DNA of 64,000 nt from Phragmites australis. Its lineage: Eukaryota; Streptophyta; Magnoliopsida; Poales; Poaceae. The DNA lies in assembly GCF_958298935.1 (NCBI RefSeq), contig NC_084931.1, positions 20,053,334-20,117,333 on the forward strand, in the 5' to 3' direction. The stretch's first letter is position 1. Each line of letters begins with the position of its first letter. Below the pieces are notes generated by a model that did no database searches, was not told the origin of the DNA, and saw only the letters and a list, made by a program, of their open reading frames with translations. Positions 11,531 through 24,321 of this stretch are shown one piece after another. A program made the translations under genes and the position numbers.

Positions 11531-14500
11531 ATGTATAACTTGCGCAACATGGCGATGTTCCAGAAGTTGTGTAATTCACAGTCGTCCTCCATAGCTAGCT
11601 TAACCGCACCAGGTCGGGTGACATCGACTACCTTGTAGGGCCCTTCCCACCTCTGGGAGAGTTTATTCCATTATTCTAGATTTGCTTAATGATGAGGTCG
11701 CCTACGACAAGTCTCTGCTCCCTCACCTTTTAGTTGTGATAGCGTCTGATGCTTTGTTGATATTGGGCAGCTTAGATTAGAGCATGCTTGCAGAACTCTT
11801 CGATTGGGTTTATATCATCCTCGCGTCACACCACCTGATCATCGTCCGAGTAGTTGGCCACTTAAGACGACTAAAGGGTAATATAGGAGGGAAGCATTGC
11901 CTCTGTGCCAAAAACAAGAAAGAAAGGGGTTTAGGCTGTAGCCCCGCTAGGAGTTGTTCACAGCGACTAGAGTATTATGGGTGGTTAATCCACCCAGCGT
12001 TTTGAATAGCTTATAAGCCGATCAAAGACCCAGGTTTTGATCCCTTAAAGTATCATCCCATTTTCCCTTCTGACTTGTTCGTTGCTCTATAGGTGTGCCA
12101 CTGTTGCATAGCAAACTTTAGTCCCAATCTCTTCGTAGTAGTCCTAGAAAGCACTATTGGTGAATTGAATCCCGTTGTTCGTAATTATGCGATTTGGATC
12201 GCCAAACCGTACTACTAGCCCTTGTATGAACTTAATCGCTGTTGTGGTAGTGATCTTCTTAACGGGCTCGACCTCTATCCATTTAGTGAATTTGTCGATT
12301 GCCACAAACAGGACGCCTGGGGCTTTAGAGAACAATCCCACGATATCGAGCCCTTAAATAGCGAAAGGCCAAGAGAGTGGTATAGTTTGTAATGCTTGGG
12401 CTGGTAGGTTGGTTTATCGACCATGGTATTGACATGAGTCGCACTATTTCACCAGCTCGCAAGCATCCTGGAGGGAAGTGGGCCAATAAAATCCTTACCA
12501 GAATGCTTTTCCGACCACAGTATGGTACGAAGTATTATGCCTCCATGGATATCAGAGAACACTGTGTTCCCCTCTTCCAGAGTGATGCATTTCAGTAAAA
12601 GACCATTGCTCACCAGCGGTAAAGGTGTCCCTCTACCAGGGAGTATCTGTGGGCTTGTCGTGAGACCTTTTCTGCTGATGCATCATCATAAAGGATTGCT
12701 CGATTCTAAAGGTAGTCTGAGATATGATCCATCCAGGTTGTACCCGAATCGAGTAGGACAACCACATGATGGCCACCCAAGGTCGATAGCACTGAAGGAG
12801 GCGTTGCCTCCAAAGGTGTTGCCTCTAGTGCTCCATTTCCAAGCAGAGCATCCCCTTCACCTTGGCCCGAGACCATGGTGGATGGTCATGTAAGTCTTTC
12901 TTCAAAGATTCCGATCGAGACAAGTTCACGAGAAGAAGCTAGATGGGCTAGTTCATTGGCTCGGAAGTTGTCCTTGCGAGGGACGTGCCTGACTTCAAAA
13001 CCGAAAAAACATCGCTCAAGTCTTCACAATTCAGCGAGGTATACCATCATAGTCGGATCAGAGCACTGAAATGCCTTATGCACTTGGTTAACAACTAGTA
13101 GCGAGTCCCTCATCGCTAGCAGGTGTTTAATCCCAAGTGCGGAGGCTGCCTACATTCTAGACAAGAGGCTCTCATATTCTGCAATATTGTTAGTGGCTGG
13201 AAAATATAATTGAATTACGTACCTGAGGATGTCGCCGGTTGGTGAGGTCAGGATTATTCCAACCCTCACTCCTTTCAGCGTGAATGATCCGTCAAAGTGC
13301 AAGGTCCAATGATCATCTACCTCTGGTCATTGTACCTGCTCAGGCTCAAAAGATGACCACTCTGCTACAAAATCAACTAGCTCCAGGGACTTGATAGCCA
13401 TTCGGGAGATGAACTGGAGATAGAATTCCCTGAGCTCTACTGCCCACTTTATTGTTCTTCCTGCTGTATCTCTATTGTGGAGAATTTCTCTGATTGGGAG
13501 CGAGGATATTCCCTTGATTTTGTGGGCCTAGAAGTAGTGTCTGAGCTTTTGAGAAGCCGTTAGAATGGCGTATAGCAGCTTCTGAGCCTGTGGGTACTGA
13601 GCCTTTGTGTCATGTAGGACCTCACTGATGTAGTACACTGGTCGCTAAAGACTTTCTCGCTCAATGACCAGTACTGTGCTCGCGACCTATGGGGTAGCTG
13701 CAATATAGAGCAAGAGCTCCTCGCTTGGTCAAGATGCGGTCTGTACAGGAGAGGAGGAGAGGTACCTTTTTAGATCTTGGAGGGCCGTTTCCACTTTTGG
13801 TGTTCACCGAAAGTGGTCCCTTTTCTTCAGGAGCTTGAAGAGCGGTAGCCCCCTCTCTCCCAGCCTTGAGATGAACCTGCTCAATGCTGTCACGCATCAT
13901 GTTAGTTTCTGGACTTCTTTTATCCTGGTCGGGGACTTCATCTGGTCGATGGCTCTGATCTTGTTAGGGTTTGCCTCTATTCCTCTACTAGAAATGAGGA
14001 ATCCGAGCAACTTCCCTGATGGGACTCCAAATGTGCACCTCTCTGGGTTCAGCTTCATGCGGTACTTCCAAAGGTTATCGAACGTTTCCTAAAGGTCCGT
14101 GACTAGATCGTCCTTGGTTCTACTCTTCACGACCACATCATCCACGTAGGCCTCGATGTTTCTACCAAGATGTGGTCAAAGAATGAGCTAAATACAACGT
14201 AGGTGTGTGGCACCGGTGCTTTTTAAACCAAAAGACATTTTTACATAGCACCATGAAGGGTGTTACAAAAGCAGTCTTCTCCCCATCTTCCCTATACATG
14301 TGTGGTGGTACCTTGAACGGGCATCCAAGAAGCTTATAAGATCGATGCTGCTGGTTGAGTCGACAAGCTAGTCGATCCGGGGTAGAGGGAAGAGATCTTT
14401 TGGGCACACCTTGTTGAGGTCGGAGAACTCGACGTACATCCACCACTTACCATTGTGTTTTTGAACCATGACTAGGTTAGCCAAGCACTCTGGGTACTGT

Positions 14501-15488
14501 GTTTCTCGGGTGAAGCCTGCTTCTAGGAGCTTGTCGATCTCCTCACGAAATGCTTCCTTTTGGTCGGGTGCAAATCGATGCACTTTTTGTTTGACTGGTC
14601 GTGTGTCAGATCGTATTCACAATTTATGCTCGATCACATCCCTGGGGACTCCAGGAATATCAGACGGACTCCATGAAAAGATATCCGTGTTGGCTCAGAG
14701 GAAGGTGATGAGTGCGAGTTCCTATTTAGGGGCCAGGCTATCCCCTATCTGGACAATCCTAGTTAGGTCAAAGTCGTCGAGGTGTACTGCCTTGAGCCGC
14801 TTGTCTTGGCTAGTGGCAACATGGACCTTCACCGGGTGGCCACTAAGCGTAGCATTCTCTGGTTGCAACTCGAGAGTTAGCTCGACCATGTCAAGGCTCC
14901 TCTTGTCATAGTGCAAGGCCGTCTTTGCATTGCCATAGATGGTGATGGCCCCGGTCATATCAGGGATATTGATTGCATGGTATGCATAGTGGTTGACGGC
15001 CATGAACTGAACCATCGCCAGTCGCCCCAGGATTGTGTTATAGGCAATCCCGAAGTCAGCTACATCAAATAGGACTTTTTGGTCCTGAAGTTACTCGGTG
15101 AGCCGAAAGTGATGGCCAGTTCGACCCGCCCTAAGGGCTTAGCTGAGGAGCCTGGGGTAATTCCAAAGAAGGGGGAGACAGTTTCAATGTGCACCTTTAT
15201 TTGCAGTGTGTCCAGTGTGTTGGTGAAGAGGAGATTGGTGGAGCTCCCTCTGTCAACCAGCACGTGACCCAATCAGATGTTTTGCACGATGGGTTCGACC
15301 ATAATAAGGTAGCGACCAAGTGGCTTGACACTCGTGGAGTGGTCGGCCTGACTGAAGGTAAGGGGCACTTCTGACCACTTCAGACGTGGGCTTGGGTTCG
15401 ACGTGGTCACCCAGACCTCCCGGATCATCGACTTGTATTGCTTGTTTGAGGAGTATGTTGCGACTCCCTCGAAGACGTGGTGGACCAT
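11531..15488 (-). pseudogene. gypsy pol (protease, reverse transcriptase, RNase H, integrase)
   Basis: Going down the minus strand: protease around 15,060-15,272 with VLVDRGSSTN (Asp-Arg-Gly where Asp-Gly-Gly or Asp-Ser-Gly is usual). Reverse transcriptase N-terminus at 14,368-14,583 (MYVEFSDLNKVCPKD, FPLPRID), with the catalytic Tyr-Val-Asp-Asp encoded at 14,137-14,148. Integrase core at 12,144-12,341 (VAIDKFTKWIEVEPVKK, then IITNNGIQFT, where Asn replaces the second catalytic Asp). The integrase C-terminus is at about 11,531-11,660 (WEGPYKVVDVTRPGAVKLA). The frame shifts repeatedly, so it cannot make a working polyprotein. Confidence 0.8.
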
Positions 15489-17221
15489 ATGCTCAGCTTA
15501 CTGGTACCCTAGTGCTGACTGGTCGGGGTCGGCCCCATTCTCACCATCCTCATCGGACCTAGATTTACGCTCTCCAAGCTTCTTGTCAATGATGCCCCGC
15601 ACGACCTTACACTCAGTCAGGTCATTGGCATCGGTGTGGTGGATCGGGTAGTAGCCACGACCCTTCTTCCCCTCCTTTTTCTCAAAGTGCCGGTGTGGTT
15701 GGCTGGTCTGCTCGACCGCCATGACGTCGGATGGTCCTTCCTTTAATTTGTTCTTCCTCTTCTCCTTCCGACCGACCCCTTTGGAGGGGGTGGGTTGGTT
15801 GGAGGTCAGCCATGATCTAGCATCAATCTTACGCTCTCGGGCCTCGGTGGCTTGCGCGCACTTGTCAGTGAGCTCGAAGAGCTCGATAGTGCTTCAGATT
15901 TCCTTGGTGGCTAGCTTCTCGACCATCTTTTGGTCTATGACCTCTCTCTTGAAGGTGAGGACCGCAGATTCACCCATGATACTTGGAATGGTGTTTCGGC
16001 ACTCAGTGAAGCACCGATGAAGTCTCGCAATGACTCACCTTGTCGCTACCTAACATGGTATAGGTCGTTCTTGACCCTGGGTCTGGCATATGTCCCTTGA
16101 AAGTTGGCAATAAATTGTTTGCATAGATCCTCCTATCATTGAATCGACTCATGGAGAAGGTTCATAAGCTAGGACCGGGTTAAACCTGTCAAGAAGGTTG
16201 GTCGAGCCATCATATTTTCAACTAGGACCATTCGGAACTTGTCCGTCCAGAGCACCCCTCACAGCCGGGCTGATGGGGAGTCACCAACGGATGGCGACGA
16301 CACGTGTTCGTGGAGAGAGGCAACGGTCATGTGGTCCAGGGGATGGGATGGAGGAATCTGATGTCTCCCAATGTGGGGGAGATGAGTGGTAGGGTCGTTT
16401 GCCATTTTCTTTCTCTCACCGGGCATGGTCCTCCTACGCTCAGGTGACCACCTGGCTCTGAATAATGCCGAGATGTTCACATTGGTGTAGGGAGTCGCGT
16501 AGGTCAAAGGGTTGGCTGTCTCGACGCGGTGGGGGTCTCTGAGCGCTCTCCATTGCCAAGGGAGGACAGAATCTTTCCTGCCATGGAGCCTGCCACGATT
16601 CTTGGCAATCGTGGCCCTCACTAATCTTGGTGACGAACATGGTGTTTGCCGCCGCATTTTGGCATCGAACGCTCTCAACCAGGAGAGCGAGATCACGCAA
16701 CCATGGCACCACTGGTGAACCCTCCGGTATGGCCACCGACGGGTGGCTAAGAAGCATTCGCACAATCTGTAGATTCTGTGCAAGCATCATGGCCTCATAG
16801 TTGAGCTGTTGAGCGTGGAGTGGTGACATATCGGGAGAGGGGAGCCACCAGCATTTGTGTGGCGTGACGACCTTGGTGACAATCCCAAAAAAGACCGCGG
16901 CCTCTACGGCAGTTCCTCTGGGCGATGCTGTGGTGGTTAGGGCTGTGTCGAAGCGTCCCTGTGTCTATATCCTGTCTTGTTCCCCTCTGGGCACGTAGCC
17001 TAGGGATCATCATCAGCACCCGAAACACGGGAGCCACTGCTGCCCCCTGTTGCATGAGCTGTCATGCAAACCTCTCATTGAGCTTCAAAGCCTTTGGACT
17101 TTGGTTCGATGTCCCATTCCTAGAGCACACTAGGCTCATATGTGTTGTACCCCAAGATGAATACCTCGCGGTGATCGGGGTCCTAAGAACGGGACTTAGT
17201 GGTTGCCGTGGATCCAGCCAT
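15489..17221 (-). pseudogene. gypsy gag
   Basis: Begins MAGSTATTKSRS at 17,221, directly inside the primer-binding site. A gag stretch at 16,440-16,829 contains SPLHAQQLNYEAMMLAQNLQ. Further down, around 15,498-15,722, the text HRHFEKKEGKKGRGYYPIHH, TDANDLTECKVV resembles the His/Cys zinc-binding region at the end of Tat-type gag proteins. Stops and frame changes occur throughout. Confidence 0.7.
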
Positions 17222-17268
17222 GGGTAGCCCAATCTGATCTCTAACACCTATTGAAATGCAAAAATACG

Positions 17269-17289
17269 CCCCCTACCTGGTGCGCTAAC
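17269..17289 (-). other. primer-binding site of the nested gypsy element
   Basis: Directly inside the 5' LTR the minus strand reads GTTAGCGCACCAGGTAGGGG, close to the GTTGGCGCGCCAGGTAGGGG found after the 5' LTR in many grass gypsy elements. Its place between LTR and gag supports the call. Confidence 0.65.
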
Positions 17290-18163
17290 TATCGAGGGTT
17301 AATCCCTGATAATGATTCCAGCGTGTACCGGTCGAAGGGCACATGAACAACACTTAAAGTGTTCATTCGTTGGTGTGTGTGTTGAACTCAAGAACACCGA
17401 CGTTATCCAAGTTCAGGCCTCTTGGAGAATAATAGCCCTATGTCCTGTGTATTTTGTTATAAGTGCTTGTAAATTGGTTACTGATCCTCCCTTTACAAAC
17501 CGGGTCCTTCTCTCTTTATATACCAGAGAGAGGAAGAACTTACAAGTGGGCTCCGATTAATAGACCCATGCCTAGCTAGATATTCTACTCTTGGATCATA
17601 TCTTGGAGAACCAGGTGAGCCCAACTTACCCTAAGAGCTTTGAGTGTCTATCCCAACCGTGGAACACCTCCACACCTGCCTCCCCTAGCTGCCCAGCCTG
17701 TCCCATCACCGTACACCGTAACATCATCTGCCAAGCCATCCTATACCTTTGCCCCGTGAGTCTACCTGCAAAACCATCCACTTGCCTGGTCGTTCTGCAG
17801 ACACTATCTTGTCAGTCATGCGGTGTTGTGCTGGTCCACAAGGCCCCATCCATAGCATTTAATGCTACAGGATAGGGGCAATGCCCAACTGCATCGGCCA
17901 TAACTTTGTTCACTGGATCAGGTGTCTCGGAAGGAAAACACTTGAGTAGATAACAATAAATGTGATTAGATGGGTTAGGTAAGGACCGGCCCCGCAACCT
18001 GCAAGGGCTGGTCGCGGGATCTCAAAATATTGCAAGGATGCTGGTTGTGTAAGCCTTGCGCTAGTCGTGCGAGATTGAACCTAGTCACGCGATGGGCCAG
18101 GGTTTAGAAAATATCTCTCATTGGTCAGCATATCCCTTGTGGGGCCTGTTAGCTAGGACACCC
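17290..18163 (-). repeat. 5' LTR of the nested gypsy element
   Basis: On the minus strand it starts TGTCCTAGCTAACAGGCCCC and ends near AACCCTCGATA (terminal CA mutated to TA). A TATA-like box lies at 17,514-17,522, matching the one in the other LTR. The two LTRs are visibly diverged, so the insertion is old. Confidence 0.75.
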
Positions 18164-20275
18164 CCTTACTCAATACTCTGACATAATCATATACCCATCA
18201 AACTGAACTAATATAATGGAAAGGTAAACAAAATAAATAGTCTTGCCTGGCATTTGCATAGTGCATAATGCATAGATGGTGAATACTTAGATCATCTCAA
18301 GATGACGGAGGAAAGTGATGATGCAAATTAGCGGAAGAATGCTAGTTTTCCTAGTCAATGCTATCAGGGTAAGATGATTGTCATCTCCGAGGTGGTAATG
18401 AGAAGTTGTAAGGATGGTACCAGCAAATTCACCATTATTTTCAGGGTCATCAATGTCCTCTGGAGATGGAGGCATCGAAAAAGGGAGGGGGTCGTTGTGG
18501 CATGAAATCATCGTTGTCGTTGTCATCTTAAGCTATCATGGTAGTAGCACGTCCTATTTCCTTGCCAGTTGCATGCCATCTCGATGTGGTGCGAGAACGT
18601 CCTCTTGCACTAATCATTGAACCCACTCCTGTATTGCTGATAGAACATCGAGGCATTAGGGGGCATGAAATCATCATCCTCACCGTCCTCGTCATTTTCT
18701 GGATGAGTAGTAGAGGGCGCCCAGTATCCCTTAGGTTCACTGACCATCGTCGTCTTCTACGCGAACCAGGCCACCTCTGTAGGTGCTCGGCATTCACGGA
18801 TGCCCAATCACGCATGCCTCCGCCCCTTTGTGTGGTCCTCGTATACGTGACATAAATATTTATAATTTATTAATATGGATCATCTAAGGTACTAATGCTA
18901 TCTACAATAACACACTTACTCATACGCCCAACCGACATCTCGTGGAGGAGGTACTAGCACCACCTGTCGATACCCGAACTGCCTCTGTACACGCTCAGAA
19001 GAATATACTTTCATGTTGTTTATGTACAACAAGAAGCATCTGGTCATCCATAAGTCTAAGTCACGCCAACAATATGATGCGAAGAGCACTTCGGTCGTAA
19101 TTTTGGCCACTTGTGCCATAAGTCATGGATCCCACTCCACAAGATCGACACTAAGGACATCCAAATCACTTGTCACCCGGGAGTAGCTACCATGGTCTTG
19201 TTGCTGACTCCATCTCAGCCTTGCATGCATCCACCGATACCCTATCGTAAGTCTCATGTCATCTACAATGCCATCAGAGATGGGGACTGGATAGTAGCTC
19301 TTGAGCATCCAAAGCTGACAAACAAGGAGGTACTCCTAGCTCCATAACAGTAAGAGGTGTAGGCATCCTATAACAGATCCTTTCTTCTTTGATCACTGGA
19401 TTGAATCACATAATCCTCTGTAGGTGGCAGCCAACACAACAGATCCTCAACTGTAAGATGTTGGCTCATAAAAATATGATGCGAACAGACTCGCTAACCA
19501 TACAATATGAGGGATGGCATAATTGCCTATCGTGTTGCAAAACATTATGCCTCCTAGTAGGACGCATAAGTACATCTCATAGTGCTGTATAACTATAGCC
19601 ACATCCGCATCTGGTGGGCATGGACTGAACTGTGGCAACCCATGAATCCAGGATATGGAGAGGCCAACATCTTTCTTGTCATATTGCACACCAAACTTAC
19701 AAGATGCAGAGAGTCAATGAAGCTTGAATATCACTAAAATATTTGAAGTGTATTACATAACAAATAATTACCTGTGCTCAGCGTAACCCTTTAACTGGTC
19801 TTTTGTTGGTCGTGAAACTACTAGCGGGGTGCCCATGATTGGTAGCCCGGTCAGCATAGCCACGTCCCTCAATGTTACGGTCATCTTGCCAAATGGAAAG
19901 TGAAACATGTGCGTTTCAGGATGCCACCGATCGATGAGACCTATGAGTAGTGGCTCCTCAATTGGTAGAAGAGGTGTCCTGCCACCACTTGCCATGGAGC
20001 TCCGACCATCAGGAGAGCGGAAGGTAGTAGTCCTACCCCGTGCGAGTGGCTCGTGGAATTGAGGGTCTAACTCCTTAATCGTGTGGACACTCTGGGCTCA
20101 CAATGGAAGCAACTGCAAAAGGTATCCAATACATATACTGAGTTAGTAGTAAATTATCATGGTAATTAAAAAACACATATAATCATGGTACCTACTGCCC
20201 CGTGAAAATCATCTGTCCCCTATGGTTCTCATCATACCGTTGCTGAAGAAGCTCGGGAAGACCACCACGAGCCAT
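18164..20275 (-). pseudogene. plant mobile domain (PMD) gene of the MULE, N-terminal and central parts
   Basis: Starts MARGGLPELLQQRYDENHRG at 20,275. A GT-AG intron is plausible from 20,195 to 20,113. The next exon (about 20,112-19,772) carries the PMD signature HPETHMFHFPFGKMTVTLRD followed by VAMLTGLPIMGTPLV. Further PMD exons lie at about 19,692-19,447 (SISWIHGLPQFSPCPPDADV) and 19,308-18,900 (IVDDMRLTIGYRWMHARLRW), and the C-terminal region at 18,815-18,528. PMD proteins occur as genes of some MULEs and as domesticated host proteins acting in silencing and development; what they do inside MULEs is not settled. A TGA stop early in exon 2 and a one-base phase mismatch at the first intron mark it as a pseudogene. 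Confidence 0.7.
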
Positions 20276-20286
20276 GATAATTATTT

Positions 20287-20432
20287 CAAGCTACATGGTT
20301 CAATAAGTAGGTCAATAACAAATTAGAATATATTACAAGCTTAATGGTTCAATATAGGAATAACAAATTAGAATATATTACAAGCTTCATGGTTCAATAA
20401 ATAGGTGACTAACAAGCTTCATGGTTCAATAA
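20287..20432. repeat. short tandem repeat between the two MULE genes
   Basis: Four copies of CAAGCT(T/A)(C/A)ATGGTTCAATA start at 20,287, 20,336, 20,381 and 20,413, in a decreasing period of 49, 45 and 32 bp. The longer units also share AACAAATTAGAATATATTA. They fill much of the gap between the transposase stop and the PMD gene start. Confidence 0.7.
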
Positions 20433-20600
20433 AAAAACATCTTATGTGATGCCAGTACCATACGATATATTACAAAATAAGTAGTACGACTAATCAGTGA
20501 ATAACAATTCAGAATATAAACCATGACTGTGAATAATTTCAAACAACAAACTAAAATGTAACAACTCTAATACACTACAGTTCGATAGTGGCCTGATAGT

Positions 20601-23136
20601 TTACTGCTGGGTTGGACATGTCCTCCTATCATGGCTAGGTTGTTTGCAAAGTTTGCATTTGTGTAGGCTGTTAACATCATCTGCTTCTTCCATGTCACCT
20701 TGTAGCCTCGTGGCTCTAGGCCTTCCAGGATCTGTGTGTCGTGCTCAGGGATAAGGTACCCACTTAGGCTCCTCGATCAGTTTGTAACTGCTTTCGATAT
20801 TGAAGGACCGTATCTTTGGAAGCCATGTGCTCCTCAATGCATCAATCGTAAAGTACAGTGCTATGTACTGTGATCCGTCATTGCCGCCCATGTCCCTGCA
20901 AGCGGCTAAGACATGCAAGCACAGGATATGGTGCAGTTTAGGCTTATTGCATATGCACTTCACCTTGTGAGGTCCAAGTTTACATTGTTGCATGGTGTCC
21001 CCTATGCTATACCTTGAAGCATACCATGGTAGCATATAACCTCAAATTCATTGTTTGCTAGGTTGTAGATCTTCGTCCGATGAAAGGGTGCCTTGTTACT
21101 CCTTCTGGATATGATTTCCTCCACCTTAGGTGCGAACCACATGCTATAATTCATAGTAGTATTACTACGGTCTCGAAAGTAGTCCGCAATTGTATAGAAT
21201 GTGATCTCAATGATAGCACACAACGAGAGGCCTCCTACTCAATTTAGGATATTTTTGAATGCCTCCGCTATGTTTATTGCCATGATGGTGTACCTAACAT
21301 GGGATACAATAATATAAGAAAGGGTACAATATAATCATTTAAATTCTATGTGCTAATTTGACACCATGAGTGTCATGGATTAGGGTCAAACGCTCCACTG
21401 GCTTCCCCGCTATTCATTGGCTAAACATTGCACGTGAACGGATAACAATAGTTTGTCTCCCAACCATTTGCGTTCATAGATGGTCCTCATGTGCTTGTTG
21501 ATTTGCCATCATCTTGCGAGTGGTCTCATTTAGCTCTATCCATATCTCGTTGAACTTTGCTTGCTGGTTCTGCAAATACAACCCTTTGAATCTCTTTACA
21601 AGAGACTTGTTGTGGTACCTTGTGTACATGTTCGCTCCCAAGTGTCATATGCACAATCTTCTCTCCACACCAAGCCATACAATGGAGTAGTTTGTGCTAT
21701 CATGCAGCACGTCCACATGTAGAAGGCCCTTGTTGCAATCTGAGATGATCCAAACTCATTCCCCGTATCCCACGACACATGTCCTCACCAAAGTGAGGAA
21801 CCATAACCAACTATCATTGTTCTCACTTCAACCATTGCAAAGGCGAGAGGAATGATATGATTATTTGCATCCACCGCTATTGTTGTCATAAGGGTATCAT
21901 GGTACTTGCTGCTCAGAATATGGCATCCATGCATACAATCGGCCTGCAATATCTGAAAGCTTTGATGCATTGTTCAAAGGATCAGAATAATCTAATGAGG
22001 TATTGGTCAGTGGTGTTGTATGACTCATCCTTTAGCTTGATCGGCTCACCCACCATGGTCCACTGAATCCCTGGATTCGTCATGGCAATCTTCTGTAGTA
22101 GCCTCAAAGCATAGTTGTAAGACTCCTCAAAGCTTCCAAACAGCATCTTCAATGCCTTCTGATTTGCTCACCATGTGGTGTGGTAATTAATCAGCATGCC
22201 TGTCTTAGTTTGCACCTTCTCCACAATGAATTTTGGCGACAAACAAATGTCTATACCAACAAGGGTGATGAGGAGTTAGGCTATGAACCTCGTATCAATG
22301 GTGTGGCTGATATTCCTAATAGACTCTTCACTGCATATATGTGGGGTGTGTCTACTGATCACAAAATAGTTCTCATATTTTGGTTTATATGCTTGTACGA
22401 AGTAAGGACAATTCGGTGCTTGATACACCTGACCTCATACCCTATAGTGTTAGATTCGCACTTGTGGCCCCTTGTCATTATAGCATAGTTGCTAATAAAG
22501 TGGATGACCTCCCCCTGTTACGATATTGTTGCCCGATATGGATGTTGCTATTCTGGTATCCCTAGTTAGATAAGGTGTTATACTCAACGATGTACAATCC
22601 AATAGCCTATCACCACAAAAGTACTAGATCACTGGCATCGGGTAATCATTGGCAGTAGCTTCTTCATCCCCGCTACCACCAGTTTCATCATCCATGCATC
22701 GTGCATCTACCTCAGAAAGGTCCACTCTAGCTCCCTCTCTACCGAAACTATCATCCTCGACATGCCCTCCATCCTCTTCATGCATCACCTACTGGCTTGA
22801 TCTTTCCACGGTAGTCACTGCATCACTTTACACCAGCCGTGGCACTATGATTACGTATATCCCCATATCAAACTTCTCCTCTAATAGCTTGCGTGAGTAC
22901 AAAGTCCATGCATTGTTCCTTCTCATCTCGAACAATATATGAACAACGACTGAGCTGTTTTGAACAAGCCATGACCGCACACCCTCCAGGATAATAGTAT
23001 GTAATTGCTGTGATTTCAGGCCATCTAGGTCATTATGTACCTCAAACGAACTATTTACGTGCTAGCAGTTCTGAATTGTTATGAGACTCCCATGCAAAAC
23101 TACGAGACGTTCTCCATAATAAATATGGAAAGTCAT
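20601..23136 (-). pseudogene. MuDR-type MULE transposase
   Basis: ATG at 23,136 (MTFHIYYGERLVVLHGS) and stop at 20,601. Order: an acidic N-terminal region; a MuDR-type DNA-binding segment around 22,500-22,250; the transposase core at about 21,970-21,590 (KYHDTLMTTIAVDANNHIIP, LAFAMVE, then after a frameshift WLWFLTLVRTCVVGYGE and WIISDCNKGLL, which carries the second expected catalytic Asp). A SWIM zinc finger follows near 20,900-20,960 (KCICNKPKLHHILCLHVLAA), then a C-terminal CCHC knuckle (CKLCKQPSHDRRTC). At least one frameshift and several stops make it inactive. It would bind the terminal repeats and cut them to move the element. Confidence 0.8.
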
Positions 23137-24015
23137 ACCGTATATACTAAATAAAGATATATATATATATAATAAAATAACTACTTATGTATATATACGA
23201 TACACAACTAATTACACCCGTCGATAAATAATAAATAAATTAACAATACAAATTAATAGTACAGTACTTAACATTGCTAAATATTTAGGTAATTAACAAT
23301 GCTAATTAAATCATCAATATTGAATGCAAATGAAATAATTAATGTTTAATAATGAACTAAAATATTAATTAAAAAAGCTTACACCACTATCCATACATCA
23401 TTCTCATCACATCCCATCCCTAACTACCTCTCTGGCCATGTAGTGGTTCAATGCACACTACTATTTTAATAGATTGAATTAAAATACTAATTAAATAGGT
23501 ATACGCCACTATTAATTAAAAACTTCAATTTGACAATTTTTTGGTGCATTGTGATTTTAATCGAATCTTTCTGACCAACCCAAGTTTTTTTTAATCTTTT
23601 TGGAATTTATTTTTTCCCTTTTTCTTTTTTTTTCAATCTTTTCTCCCATTGTACTGAGACACCCTACTTACACCTATGTAGAGCATGCATGCACTAAGCT
23701 ATCACCCTACGCCATCACTAGTACAAAGTACCAATACTAGGCCATCATGTTATTCAACTAATTAAATAATCTAATTACACTGACTAATCAAATTCACGCT
23801 AATCACTAATATACAATCTACTTACTCTGACTAAGTAAATAATTACTATTATACAAATTCAAGCTAATTACTATTACACTTAATCAAATTCATATAATCA
23901 AACTAAATAAATAATTAAAAAAATATAATTGAACAGATTAAACAATCTACTTACTCTAATTACTATTATTGCTGCAAGTATTAATTAAATGCATCATTTA
24001 AGAACTTAATCTAAC
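23137..24015. other. AT-rich leader region of the MULE transposase
   Basis: Very AT-rich, with an (AT)n run around 23,157-23,172 and a T-rich stretch near 23,580-23,640. No reading frame. It probably is the 5' untranslated and intron part of the transposase gene. Confidence 0.4.
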
Positions 24016-24175
24016 TCGCGCTGCTGCTCCTCCTTGCCTTAGGCTGATTCTCCTCTCCTCGCGCTGCGGGTACTCCTCACCTCGCGCTGCTTCTCCTCTC
24101 TTTGTGTTGTTGCTCCTTCTTATCTCACGTTGCTGCTCATCTCCTCTCTTCTTGTGTTGCGGTCTCTTACCACCC
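24016..24175. repeat. degenerate CTCGCGCTGCT repeat
   Basis: Variants of CTCGCGCTGCTNCTCCTC recur at about 24,016, 24,057, 24,081 and 24,124. On the minus strand this is a purine-rich GAGGAGCAGCAGCGCGAG-type leader just inside the right end of the MULE. Confidence 0.5.
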
Positions 24176-24321
24176 TGCTATCATATTTTAGCAAAACATG
24201 GCAGCGTAGGTGCTAAAAGCCACGAGACAAAATGCGACGCGAAGGGACTGATAAGACAAAAGTGAAAGCACCGAAAGCACAGATAGACGCGACGTGAAGG
24301 GATGTAAGCACCACACCTGGC

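Larger units (their letters stand above)
9965..18163 (-). mobile_element. Ty3/gypsy retrotransposon nested in the MULE
   Basis: A full-length but defective element on the minus strand. The 5' LTR is 17,290-18,163, the primer-binding site is next to it, gag starts at 17,221, then protease, reverse transcriptase and integrase down to about 11,531, and the 3' LTR is 9,965-10,824. The order gag-PR-RT-INT is that of Ty3/gypsy; the integrase and gag style resemble the Tat-type elements of grasses. Numerous stops and frameshifts. The flanking 5-mers (TAACA left, CCCCC right) do not match, so a target duplication is not demonstrated. Confidence 0.85.

Noticed and set aside
14468..14911. 147-codon plus-strand frame
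   Set aside because: Antisense shadow of the gypsy reverse transcriptase/protease region.
9960..18168. Target duplication for the nested gypsy element
   Set aside because: 5-mers next to the chosen LTR ends (TAACA and CCCCC) do not match; shifting the ends by a few bases gave no better pair.
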